A DNA stretch of 64,000 nt from Streptomyces sp. Ru72 (GTDB taxonomy: Bacteria; Actinomycetota; Actinomycetes; Streptomycetales; Streptomycetaceae): contig NZ_PQSR01000030.1 of assembly GCF_002920635.1 (NCBI RefSeq), positions 1 through 64,000 on the forward strand, in the 5' to 3' direction. Made by a program: the position numbers and the translations under genes. Positions within the stretch are counted from its first letter, which is position 1. Each line of letters begins with the position of its first letter. The notes beneath the pieces are model-generated. The model was not told the origin of the DNA. It worked only from the letters and a program-made list of their open reading frames with translations, and did not search any database. Positions 52,085-60,196 of this stretch are shown here, piece by piece.

Positions 52085-52561
52085 TCAGGTGGACGGACGC
52101 GGGGCGCGGCGCCACTTCTCCTGGACGACCACCGCGCGCAGCCGCCAGCCGTCGTCCGTGCGCAGGAACGTGAACGTGTACCGTCCGCCGCAGACGAAGT
52201 CCGGCTCGGGCGTCCCGCCGTCGCCTTCCCCGCTCGCGAACCGCATGGGATTGACGTAGTCGGCGCAGACCCCGGCCGTGTCGCCGATGTCCCGCTCCAG
52301 CACGCCGAACCGGATGCGCCGGTTGACGATCAGGTGCTGGCGCACGGGGAACAGCCGCATGGTCTCCTCGAGCCACCCGGCGACCTGCCGGGCATCGCCC
52401 TCGATCCCGCCGGCCGAGCGGTAGTCGGCGCGCCCGTCCCCCGTGAACAGCTCCCGGTACGCCTCCCAGTCCCCGTCGTCCACGGCCGCCGCGTACTCGG
52501 TGACGAGTCCGTCGACGGCCAGCCGGTCCATCACGGTCGCGAGCTCCACGCGCTGGGTCAT
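52085..52561 (-). CDS. SnoaL-like/NTF2-fold protein
   Basis: A 158-residue NTF2-like protein (VMDRLAVDGLVTEYAAAVDDGDWEAYRELFTGDGRADYRSAGG; HLIVNRRIRF; TFTFLRTDDGWRLRAVVVQEKWR). These folds occur in ring hydroxylating dioxygenase small subunits and SnoaL cyclases. With no partner subunit here, the function is unknown. ATG 52561 is the start. Confidence 0.86.
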   Translation of the reverse strand: MTQRVELATVMDRLAVDGLVTEYAAAVDDGDWEAYRELFTGDGRADYRSAGGIEGDARQVAGWLEETMRLFPVRQHLIVNRRIRFGVLERDIGDTAGVCADYVNPMRFASGEGDGGTPEPDFVCGGRYTFTFLRTDDGWRLRAVVVQEKWRRAPRPST

Positions 52562-52655
52562 CGGCTCAGTGTTGGGGACGGGGGAGGCGTAGCCAAGGGG
52601 TGTGCAGGGGCGGGTTCGGTGGTGGGCCCGGAGACGGGTATTCCGGGGTGCGTTG

Positions 52656-53309
52656 TCACCAGTCGTAGCCGTGGTGGCCGATCACACGGAAGCTGCCCAC
52701 GACGCCGTCGTCCGGGAACAGGCCCCCGAAGCCGCCGGAGCCTCCGAAGCCGCCGTATCCGTCGAAGCCCTCGTGGTCCCCCTGGTCCCCGTAACCCTCG
52801 TGGACGGTGCGGGTCACCACCCCGAAGGTGTCGCCGTGCGGGCCGACGACGGCGACCGGGGCCCCGTTGTCACAGGTGAAGCCGCGGAAGACCTCGACGG
52901 TCTTGTCGCTGTCGTTGAAAACGCTGAAGCTGCTGGAGCCGAGTCCGCTCGCGGCGACGATGCAGCCGTCCTCGGCCGCGGAGTACGTCCGCTCGTTGAA
53001 GTGGATCCTGCCCTCGTGCCTGCGTCCGTGACCGTGGCCGTGGCCCTCGCCGCGCTCGTGGCCGCCGCCGCGGCCCTCCTCCCGCTTCTCGTCCGTCCCG
53101 CCCTTCCCGGCGGGCGCCGGTGCGGCGGGAGCGGGGTGCTGGACCGGCGGGGCCGCCGGGTGGGCGCGCGCGACGGCCGGCTTGGCGGCCGGCTTGGCGG
53201 CCGGGGCGGGCTGGTCGGGTCCGGCGGCCGATGCATAGGTGATGCCGGTGGTCGCAAGGGCCGTCGCGCCTACTAGGGCGGCGGCCACGGCGAAGGTACG
53301 CGTGGGCAT
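52656..53309 (-). CDS. Exported Ala/Pro- and His/Gly-rich protein
   Basis: A 217-residue secreted protein with a signal peptide (1-29, MPTRTFAVAAALVGATALATTGITYASAAG). An Ala/Pro/Lys-rich segment and a His/Gly-rich HGHGHGRRHEG stretch follow. The central domain has two cysteines in DGCIVAAS and GFTCDNGAP, possibly a disulfide. The tail is Gly/Phe-rich (GYGGFGGSGGFGG). The function is unknown. ATG 53309 follows AAGGA. Confidence 0.78.
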   Translation of the reverse strand: MPTRTFAVAAALVGATALATTGITYASAAGPDQPAPAAKPAAKPAVARAHPAAPPVQHPAPAAPAPAGKGGTDEKREEGRGGGHERGEGHGHGHGRRHEGRIHFNERTYSAAEDGCIVAASGLGSSSFSVFNDSDKTVEVFRGFTCDNGAPVAVVGPHGDTFGVVTRTVHEGYGDQGDHEGFDGYGGFGGSGGFGGLFPDDGVVGSFRVIGHHGYDW

Positions 53310-53591
53310 GTCATTTCCTTCTGTCGCAGAGACGCCGGCCGGGCAGCCGAACTGCGATGAACGTATAGACACCGCACATAACTGTCATATCGGACAAGCG
53401 CAAGGTGTGATCCGACGGGGCCGGTCGGGTGTAAACGCGGCGCCAGGCGCATACCGATGGCCCCTGTGTCTGTCTCTCCGTCAAAGGCGAGATGTCGGTG
53501 CGGAACTGACCGCCAGGCAGGTGAGCCTCGGGGCGCAGGAGTGCGCGTAGGATGATCCAGTTCCGGTACGGCTCGGCAGGGGGGACGGCAG

Positions 53592-54332
53592 ATGACGCGT
53601 CCGGTGTCGGTGGTCACGGGCGGCAGCCGCGGGATCGGTGCCGCCACCTGTGTGCGGCTCGCGGCGGACGGGCACGACGTGGCGCTCGGCTACCTGCGCG
53701 ACGCCGAGGCCGCGGAGCGGACCGCCGAGGCTGTACGGGCGGCGGGGGCGCGGTGTGTCACCGTGCGCGTGGACACGTCCGACGAGGCCGCTGTCGACCG
53801 GCTCTTCGATACGGCCGCCGACGTCCTCGGACCGGTGACGGGTCTGGTGAACAACGCCGGGGTGACAGGACCGCTGGGCCGGCTCGCGGACACGGACACC
53901 GACGTTCTGCGCCGGGTGGTGGAGGTCAACGTCCTCGGTACGCTGCTGTGTTCGCGCCGGGCCGCGAGGGAGATGGCGGCACGCGGGAGCGGTGTCATCG
54001 TCAACGTGTCGTCCGGGGCGGCGACACTGGGAAGTCCCGGTGAGTACGTCCACTACGCGGCGTCCAAGGCCGCGGTGGACACCCTGACGATGGGTCTGTC
54101 CAAGGAACTGGGACCGGACGGCATCCGCGTCAACGCGGTGGCACCGGGGCTGGTCGACACCGAGATCCATGCGGCGATGGGCGACCCGGACCGGCCCCGG
54201 CGGATGGCGCCGGCGATCCCGCTGGGCCGAGCCGGCCGCGCCGAGGAGATCGCCGCGGCGATCAGCTGGCTGATGTCCCCGGAGTCCTCGTACACGACGG
54301 GTGCCGTACTGAGGGTGGCCGGCGGGCGGTGA
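53592..54332 (+). CDS. Short-chain dehydrogenase/reductase
   Basis: A 246-residue classical SDR with cofactor loop TGGSRGIGAA, NNAGVTG, and the catalytic Ser and YAASKAAVD. It resembles glucose-1-dehydrogenase/FabG types but the substrate is unknown. ATG 53592 follows GGGGGGAC. A terminator separates it from a tiny convergent gene. Confidence 0.9.
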   Translation: MTRPVSVVTGGSRGIGAATCVRLAADGHDVALGYLRDAEAAERTAEAVRAAGARCVTVRVDTSDEAAVDRLFDTAADVLGPVTGLVNNAGVTGPLGRLADTDTDVLRRVVEVNVLGTLLCSRRAAREMAARGSGVIVNVSSGAATLGSPGEYVHYAASKAAVDTLTMGLSKELGPDGIRVNAVAPGLVDTEIHAAMGDPDRPRRMAPAIPLGRAGRAEEIAAAISWLMSPESSYTTGAVLRVAGGR

Positions 54333-54340
54333 CGTGCCGA

Positions 54341-54365
54341 CCGCCGCTCCCTCTCCGCGCGGCGG
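54341..54365. terminator. Terminator between convergent genes
   Basis: CCGCCGC (54341-54347) pairs with GCGGCGG (54359-54365). It lies between the SDR gene and the 59-residue gene. Confidence 0.5.
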
Positions 54366-54374
54366 CGGCTCGCC

Positions 54375-54554
54375 TCAGGCCGCCTCTATGACCTCACCCC
54401 GTATCGCCGCCGCCCACTCGACGACCAACAGCTCGTACTCCGCGCGCTCCTCAGCCGACAGGGAACCGCCCGCACGCATCCACAGCGCGCGGATCCTCTC
54501 GTTCAAGTCCTCGGCAGAGCGCGTGGAACCAGGGCTCATGGATTCGGGGGACAT
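54375..54554 (-). CDS. Small 59-residue helical protein
   Basis: The protein reads MSPESMSPGSTRSAEDLNER and then IRALWMRAGGSLSAEERAEY, ending ELLVVEWAAAIRGEVIEAA. It is acidic and helical, with no signal or motif. The sequence is clean coding (strong G/C at third positions) and has its own promoter with TAGGCT seven bases before ATG 54554, so translation may be leaderless. The internal ATG 54539 is the alternative start. Function unknown; possible DNA-damage promoter. Confidence 0.7.
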   Translation of the reverse strand: MSPESMSPGSTRSAEDLNERIRALWMRAGGSLSAEERAEYELLVVEWAAAIRGEVIEAA

Positions 54555-54561
54555 GCGAACA

Positions 54562-54584
54562 AGCCTAGGGGCAGGGACTGACAG
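54562..54584 (-). promoter_or_regulatory. Near-match DNA-damage promoter of the 59-residue gene
   Basis: On the minus strand CTGTCAGTC (54576-54584), eight bases, TAGGCT (54562-54567). It differs from TTGTCRGTG at the first and last positions but keeps the exact spacing and a perfect -10. Confidence 0.5.
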
Positions 54585-54697
54585 CGCGCTACCGCACGGC
54601 TACGCGTGCGGTATGTGGTTGGTCACGGTCCTTTCCGTGCTGGGGAATTGGGGGATTCTGTCGCCTCGGGGCCGACGTCCGTGGCCGCTCGACCGGC

Positions 54698-55369
54698 TCA
54701 GTGGGCGAAGGGCGGCTCGAAGCACCCGGTCTCCAGGTAGGGGCCGTTGGTGCTCACCTGGTAGTTGGTCTTCTGCACGAACGCCGTGACGCAGGCGTCC
54801 TCATGGACACGAAGGCCGACCCGCGCCCCCTCGGGTGTGACGTAGTGGCCGTCCCTGTAGCGCGAGTCCATCGCCCGGACGATCAGCGTCCCGTCGAGGC
54901 GCTCCCCCTTGGGCCCGGTCCGTTCCTCTTTGTAGCCGAGCCGGAGGAGTGCCGCGCGCACCGTCGCGGGGTCCCACTTCTTCTCCTCCCACAGCCGCTT
55001 GAGCACCGGCTCGATGCGATCGGCCTCCCGCTGGGCGTCCTTCGCGTCGGCGGGAGACATGGCGCGCGGCCGGCGGGAGCCGTTGTTCTCGTTGTAGTGC
55101 GGAGCGCCGTCACCGGCCCCCGGCTCCACGTACGCCGGGGCTCCCCCCGTGGCGGAGACGGCACCTGGCGGGGGGCTCGCGGCGTCCGGCGCGGAACTCC
55201 GAGGCGTGCTCAAGGCGCTCGGGGCGGAACTACGCGACGCGCTCGGGGCGGCTCCGGCCGTCGAACTCGTGGCTCGCTGCTGACCGCAGGCGTCGAGGGA
55301 CAGGGCGGCGAGCAGGAGCAGTGCCGTGACGGTCACCGTGCCGCGTCGGCCGGACATCGAGGGGGGCAT
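54698..55369 (-). CDS. Putative lipoprotein of unknown function
   Basis: A 223-residue exported protein with a signal ending at lipobox LDAC (about residue 26). A Ser/Ala/Pro-rich linker follows to about residue 75. The C-terminal domain from 100 has RLWEEKKWDPATVRAALLRLGY and two cysteines in EDACVTAF and LETGCFEPP, possibly disulfide-bonded. ATG 55369 or 55357 may be the start. Confidence 0.75.
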   Translation of the reverse strand: MPPSMSGRRGTVTVTALLLLAALSLDACGQQRATSSTAGAAPSASRSSAPSALSTPRSSAPDAASPPPGAVSATGGAPAYVEPGAGDGAPHYNENNGSRRPRAMSPADAKDAQREADRIEPVLKRLWEEKKWDPATVRAALLRLGYKEERTGPKGERLDGTLIVRAMDSRYRDGHYVTPEGARVGLRVHEDACVTAFVQKTNYQVSTNGPYLETGCFEPPFAH

Positions 55370-55465
55370 GGCATGACTCTGCCATGCCCGGCCGTCGTGG
55401 ATCAGCCACGAACGAACAGTGGCGTGAACTGCCCCGTGCACGCCTGGCTGTGCGCGTGCGCCCGT

Positions 55466-56341
55466 TCAGCCTGCGGACTCCGCGGCATGCGGGCTCAGGA
55501 CCCCCGCGGCCACCAGGGCGATGATCGCGATGCCCAGCGCGATGCGGTACCAGACGAACGGCATGAACGACTTCGACGAGATGAACTTCATGAACCACGC
55601 GATGACGGCGTACCCCGACACGAAGGCGATCACCGTCGCGAAGAGCGTCGGACCCCAGCTGACATGCCCCGCCTCCGCCGCGTCCTTGAGTTCGAACGCC
55701 CCCGAGGCCAGCACGGCCGGAATGGCGAGCAGGAAGGAGTAGCGGGCGGCGGCCTCACGCCGGTAGCCGAGGAAGAGGCCGCCGCTGATCGTGGCGCCGG
55801 AGCGGGAGACCCCGGGGATCAGTGCCATCGCCTGGCAGACGCCGTACGTCAGGCCGTCCCTGACGCTGAGGTCCTGAAGCGTCTTGCGCTGCTTCGGCGC
55901 GCGGTGCCGGCCGCCGGTCTCGTCGCGTGCCGCCAGGCGGTCCGCGATGCCGAGGATCACGCCCATGACGATCAGCATCGTCGCCGTCAGGCGAAGATCG
56001 CGGAACGGGCCCTCGATCTGATCCTTGAGGGTCACGCCGAGCACACCGATGGGTATGGAACCCACGATCACCAGCCAGCCCATCCGCGCGTCCGGATGCT
56101 GCCGCGTGCTCTTGTCGAACAGGGACCGGAACCAGGCGGAGAGAATGTTCGCGATGTCCTTGCGGAAGTAGATCAGCACCGCGGACTCCGTGCCGATCTG
56201 CGTGATGGCGGTGAAGGCGGCCCCCGGATCCTCCCAGCCCGCGAAGGCCGCGGTCAGTCGCAGATGCGCGCTGGAGGAGACGGGAAGGAACTCGGTCAGC
56301 CCCTGGACGAGTCCGAGGACGAGGGATTCAAGCCAAGACAT
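55466..56341 (-). CDS. uppP: Undecaprenyl-diphosphatase (UppP/BacA)
   Basis: A 291-residue membrane phosphatase that recycles undecaprenyl diphosphate for cell-wall synthesis and can give bacitracin tolerance. Both active-site motifs are intact, LVQGLTEFLPVSSSAHL near the N-terminus and PGVSRSGATI in the middle, with about eight helices. ATG 56341 (MSWLESL) is the typical family start; the frame extends to 56386. It diverges from the Gfo/Idh/MocA cluster. Confidence 0.95.
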   Translation of the reverse strand: MSWLESLVLGLVQGLTEFLPVSSSAHLRLTAAFAGWEDPGAAFTAITQIGTESAVLIYFRKDIANILSAWFRSLFDKSTRQHPDARMGWLVIVGSIPIGVLGVTLKDQIEGPFRDLRLTATMLIVMGVILGIADRLAARDETGGRHRAPKQRKTLQDLSVRDGLTYGVCQAMALIPGVSRSGATISGGLFLGYRREAAARYSFLLAIPAVLASGAFELKDAAEAGHVSWGPTLFATVIAFVSGYAVIAWFMKFISSKSFMPFVWYRIALGIAIIALVAAGVLSPHAAESAG

Positions 56342-56594
56342 GACGTGATGTGGTCCAAGAGCTGATCGTGGAGTGACGACGGACACACCGAGCCGGGGCT
56401 GCCCCAGGCCCTGGGCGCAGCCGGTGATCGAGTGCGGTGGGTGGCAGCGTAGCGTCCCGGCATGACGGTGCCTTCACCGGGGCTTTGCCTGTGCTTGGGG
56501 TGGGCCGGCGGGTCGCCTGCGCCCGGACCGCGTCTCCCTGGTCGAACCTCACACGTCCGTGGTGTTGACCGGTCAGTCGGGCGCCGCTTACGTT

Positions 56595-56615
56595 CAAGCG
56601 CAGGGAAAGCGCTTG
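56595..56615. promoter_or_regulatory. LacI/GalR-like operator before the sugar-type cluster
   Basis: CAAGCGC (56595-56601) and GCGCTTG (56609-56615) form a perfect repeat. The right half contains AAAGCGCTTG, close to the AAGCGCTT core often bound by LacI-family repressors in Streptomyces. It lies about 80 bases before the first gene. The rest of 56342-56594 shows no gene. Confidence 0.55.
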
Positions 56616-56693
56616 CTGCCCCCGGGGTCCTCGGGAGTCAACACGCGTTGGCCAACGTCAGACGTCACGTCCGATGGAGCGCTGATCACGTTC

Positions 56694-57962
56694 ATGCCCA
56701 CAGACCACAACGCGTCCGCCACCGACGATGCCACACGTACTCGAAGCACGCCCGATCCGGAGCCTCCGCAACCGATGATCCCGAAGCCGCGCGCGGACGG
56801 CCCGGTGTCGCCGTACGCAGGCCGCCGCATCAAGGCCGCGATCGTGGGCACGGGCGGCATCGCGCGTTCCCACATCGCCGCGCTGGCCCGCCTCGCAGAG
56901 GAGGGCGAGACCGAGATCGTCGCAGCCGTCGACATCGACGCCGACGCGGTCGAGCGCTTCTGCGCCGAGGGCGGCATCCCGCACGCGTACACCGACCTCC
57001 ACCGCATGCTCCAGGAGCAGCGTCCCGACCTGGTCAGCATCTGCACGCCGCCCACCCTGCACCGGGAGCAGACCGTCGCCGCGCTGCGGGCGGGCGCCTG
57101 GGTGTGGTGCGAGAAGCCGCCGGTGCCGACGCTGGCCGACTTCGACGCCGTCGAGGCGGAGGAGGGCACGGACGGCGGCCCGTACGCGGCGATCGTCTTC
57201 CAGCACCGCTTCGGCTCCGGCTCCCGGCACGTCCGGCGGCTGCTCGCCGGGCAGGCCCTGGGCCGTCCGCTGGTCGCGCACTGCCAGACCACCTGGTACC
57301 GCAACGCCGCCTACTACGCCGTGCCGTGGCGCGGCCGCTGGCACACCGAGGGCGGCGGACCCGCCATGGGCCACGGCATCCACCAGATGGACCTCCTGCT
57401 CGACCTGCTCGGACCGTGGAGCGAGGTGCGGGCCATGGCTGGGCGGCTGGTGCACGACGTGGAGACGGAGGACGTCTCGACGGCGCTCGTACGGTTCGAG
57501 AACGGTGCCCTCGCCACCATCGTGAACAGCGTGCTCAGCCCCGACGAGGTCAGCCGCATCCGCATCGACTGCGAGCGCGCCACCGTGGAACTCAAGCACC
57601 TGTACGGCCACAGCAACGACAACTGGCGCATCACCCCGGCTCCCGACGTCCCCGAGGAGGAGGCCGCGGCCTGGTGCGACTTCGGTGAGGACGTGCCGAG
57701 CTCGCACCTGGGGCAGCTGCGCGAGCTGGTCGCGAGCATGCGCGCGGGCGCGCGGCCGCGCAGCAGCGGCGCCGACGGGCGGACCAGCCTCGAGCTGATC
57801 ACCGCGCTGTACAAGTCCGCGTTCACCGACACGACCGTCCGCGCCGGGGAGATCGGCCCCGGCGACCCGTACTACACGGCCCTGCACGGAGGCGCGCCCG
57901 GCTGGGCGCCCGTGGTGGCTCAGGCGTCCTCGGCGGTGCCGAGCGAGGAGGTGTCCGCATGA
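56694..57962 (+). CDS. Gfo/Idh/MocA-family oxidoreductase of sugar-type cluster
   Basis: A 422-residue NAD(P)-binding dehydrogenase. Rossmann motif AAIVGTGGIARSHIAAL, catalytic lysine WCEKPPVPT and substrate histidine GHGIHQMDLLLDLL are present. It probably oxidises a sugar or glycoside. ATG 56694 is favoured; ATG 56775 is possible and would remove a low-complexity start. ATG of the next gene overlaps its stop by four bases. Confidence 0.88.
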   Translation: MPTDHNASATDDATRTRSTPDPEPPQPMIPKPRADGPVSPYAGRRIKAAIVGTGGIARSHIAALARLAEEGETEIVAAVDIDADAVERFCAEGGIPHAYTDLHRMLQEQRPDLVSICTPPTLHREQTVAALRAGAWVWCEKPPVPTLADFDAVEAEEGTDGGPYAAIVFQHRFGSGSRHVRRLLAGQALGRPLVAHCQTTWYRNAAYYAVPWRGRWHTEGGGPAMGHGIHQMDLLLDLLGPWSEVRAMAGRLVHDVETEDVSTALVRFENGALATIVNSVLSPDEVSRIRIDCERATVELKHLYGHSNDNWRITPAPDVPEEEAAAWCDFGEDVPSSHLGQLRELVASMRAGARPRSSGADGRTSLELITALYKSAFTDTTVRAGEIGPGDPYYTALHGGAPGWAPVVAQASSAVPSEEVSA

Positions 57963-58888
57963 CCGCGACCCTGCGCATCGTGCACGCGCACGGCGACCGC
58001 ATCACCCTGACGGAACCGACCACCGGCGTCGAACTCTTCTCCTACGTGTACGGCCCCGAGGCGGCCTGGGAGGCGCCCAAGCCGTATCTGCACCCGATCC
58101 GTACGCTCTCCGGCGACGTCGTCACCGACTACCGGCCCAACGACCACCGCTGGCACAAGGGCCTGCAGCTGACCGCCTCCCATCTGTCGGGGCAGAACCT
58201 CTGGGGCGGCAACACCTATGTGCCCGGCGAGGGATACCTGGAGCTGCCGGAGCGCGTCGGCTCCATGGCGCACGTGGGCTTCGACGCGATCGACGCGGAC
58301 GGCGACCGAGCGCTGATCGCCGAGCGGCTCACCTGGCACCCGTACACCGGCGAGCTGTGGGCCGAGGAGGAGCGCCGCATCGAGGTGCACGACGTCGACG
58401 TCGCGTCCCGGAGCTGGGCGCTCACCTGGACGTCCGCGATCACCAACCGGCGCGACGAGCCGCTGCTGTTCGGCAGCCCGACGACGGCCGGCCGGGAGAT
58501 GGCCGGCTACACGGGCCTCTTCTGGCGCGGTCCGCGCGCCTTCCGCGACGGACGGGTCATCGCGCCCGACGCGGACGGCCCCGGTCTGATGGGGCGGCAG
58601 GCCCCCTGGCTGGCGTACTCGGGCGAGCACGACGGCACCGACGGGCACGCCACCCTCGTCTTCGCGCACGCACCCGAGAACGACCACCTCGGCGAGCGGG
58701 GCGCCCATCCCGCCCACTGGTTCGTCCGCAACGACCCCTTCGCCGCCGTCGCTCCTTCCTGGGCGTTCTACGACGAGCTGGAGCTGGCCCCGGGCGACAC
58801 CCTGCGCCGCCGCTACCGGGTCGTGGTGGCGGACGGTGCGTGGGAGCGTGAAGAGGTGGCCAAGTACCTCGAGGAGCATCCGTGGTGA
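57959..58888 (+). CDS. DUF6807 (PmoA-like) protein
   Basis: A 309-residue soluble beta-rich protein of the DUF6807 family, sometimes named PmoA although unrelated to methane oxidation. The conserved opening is YVYGPEAAWEAPKPYLHPIRTLSGDVVTDYRPNDHRWHKGLQLTASHL and the middle RHIEV, then WRGPRAFRDGRV. It is coupled to the Gfo/Idh/MocA gene, so it probably acts on the same sugar as a mutarotase-like or hydrolytic enzyme; this is inference. Confidence 0.85.
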   Translation: MTATLRIVHAHGDRITLTEPTTGVELFSYVYGPEAAWEAPKPYLHPIRTLSGDVVTDYRPNDHRWHKGLQLTASHLSGQNLWGGNTYVPGEGYLELPERVGSMAHVGFDAIDADGDRALIAERLTWHPYTGELWAEEERRIEVHDVDVASRSWALTWTSAITNRRDEPLLFGSPTTAGREMAGYTGLFWRGPRAFRDGRVIAPDADGPGLMGRQAPWLAYSGEHDGTDGHATLVFAHAPENDHLGERGAHPAHWFVRNDPFAAVAPSWAFYDELELAPGDTLRRRYRVVVADGAWEREEVAKYLEEHPW

Positions 58889-59604
58889 GCACAAGCGAGT
58901 TCACGGGGCTGCCGGGCGCCGTCGCCGTCTCCCACCTGTCCGTATACGACTGGCCGGCGACCGACGGCGTGTGCGGCGGCACCCCTCACATGCACCTGAC
59001 CTGCTCGGAGGCGTATGTCGTCACCGGCGGGCGCGGCGCCGTGCAGACGCTGACGACGTCCGGGTACGAGGTCACACCGCTGGAGCCCGGCACCGTCGCC
59101 TGGTTCACGCCGGGCACCATCCACCGGCTGGTCAACGAGGACGACCTGCGGATCACGGTCCTCATGCAGAACAACGGGCTGCCGGAGGCGGGCGACGCCG
59201 TCCTGACCCTGCCCCCGCAGTACCTGAGCGACCCGGAGACGTACGCCGCGGCGACCGCGATCCCGGCCGACGCCCCGGAGGAGGAGCAGGAGCGGATCGC
59301 CAGGGCGCGTCGCGACCTGGCCCTGGAGGGCTACCGGGCGCTGCGCGACGCGGAGGGCCCCGAGCCGCTCGCCGCCTTCCACCGGGCCGCCGCCGCGCTG
59401 GTGCGGCCGCGACTGGCCGAGTGGCGCGAGCGGTGGGAGCGCGGCGCCCGGGCCGCCGCCGCGGCCACCGGCGACCAGCTCGACCGCCTGGAGCGCGGTG
59501 ACGCCTCCCACCTCGCGGATGCGGTCGTGCGGTCCGAGCAGCCGTCCGCCTACGGGAAGTTCGGGATGTGCGGACGACTCGACGTCTACAAGGGGACCGT
59601 GTAG
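58882..59604 (+). CDS. Cupin-domain protein
   Basis: A 240-residue protein with an N-terminal cupin barrel (HMHLTCSEAYVVTGGRGAVQTLTTSGYEVTPLEPGTVAWFTPGTIHRLVN, metal-type histidines and glutamate) and a helical C-terminal half. It may be an isomerase or sugar-binding enzyme. Its start overlaps the DUF6807 stop by seven bases, completing a three-gene operon; GTG 58885 is the alternative. It ends six bases before the convergent HxlR gene. Confidence 0.87.
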   Translation: MVSTSEFTGLPGAVAVSHLSVYDWPATDGVCGGTPHMHLTCSEAYVVTGGRGAVQTLTTSGYEVTPLEPGTVAWFTPGTIHRLVNEDDLRITVLMQNNGLPEAGDAVLTLPPQYLSDPETYAAATAIPADAPEEEQERIARARRDLALEGYRALRDAEGPEPLAAFHRAAAALVRPRLAEWRERWERGARAAAAATGDQLDRLERGDASHLADAVVRSEQPSAYGKFGMCGRLDVYKGTV

Positions 59605-59610
59605 GCCGGC

Positions 59611-60081
59611 CTACGCGGCGGCCGGGCCGGACACCGTCCAGCCCGGTGCCTGCGGGTGCGCCGTCAGGTCCTCGTGGCGGACCGCCTCGCCGCAGGCGGA
59701 GCAGGTGACGACCGGGACGAGTTCGTTGCCGCAGATGTGTTCGACCACCATGGGGCGATCGCCGTCTTTCCTGAGATGGCGGTCGCCCCATTCCTTGAGG
59801 GTCATCAGGACCGGCTCCAGTTCCAGGCCCGCCGGTGTGGCCCGGTACTCGAAGCGCTGCGGGCGCTCGCTGTAGAGCCTCTTCGTCAGGATTCCCGCCT
59901 CCACCAGCCGCTTCAGACGCGCGGCCAGGATGTCGCGCGGGGCGCCGATGTTGCGCACCAGCTGGTCGAACCGTCCGTTGCCGAGGCACACCTCGCGCAG
60001 GACGAGCAGGGAGTACTTCTCGCCGACCAGGGCCAGGGTGTCGGCGATGGAGCAGGGGCGCGGGTCTTTGGTGGCGGCCAT
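59611..60081 (-). CDS. HxlR-family transcriptional regulator
   Basis: A 156-residue regulator with an HxlR winged helix (CSIADTLALVGEKYSLLVLREVCLGNGRFDQLVRNIGAPRDILAARLKRLVEAGILTKRLYSERPQRFEYRATPAGL). An added C-terminal zinc-finger-like part (HICGNELVPVVTCSACGEAVRHEDL) has three cysteines and histidines. ATG 60081 is the start. It probably controls the divergent thiolase through the repeat at 60098-60118. Confidence 0.9.
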   Translation of the reverse strand: MAATKDPRPCSIADTLALVGEKYSLLVLREVCLGNGRFDQLVRNIGAPRDILAARLKRLVEAGILTKRLYSERPQRFEYRATPAGLELEPVLMTLKEWGDRHLRKDGDRPMVVEHICGNELVPVVTCSACGEAVRHEDLTAHPQAPGWTVSGPAAA

Positions 60082-60097
60082 GAGCCCAGTCTAGGTG

Positions 60098-60118
60098 AGG
60101 GTTTGCTTTTCCAACCCT
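60098..60118. promoter_or_regulatory. Operator between HxlR and thiolase genes
   Basis: AGGGTT (60098-60103) and AACCCT (60113-60118) form an inverted repeat with a nine-base spacer. It is 17 bases before the HxlR start. Confidence 0.55.
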
Positions 60119-60196
60119 GCGCGTTATGGTGGGTCCAGATTTCCTACTCACCGGTAATCGCCGCACCGGCAGCCGCCGGGCAAGGAGGCCCGCACC

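Noticed and set aside
57959..58888. Methane monooxygenase subunit PmoA
   Set aside because: The PmoA label for DUF6807 proteins is misleading. The protein is soluble and sits in a sugar-type operon.
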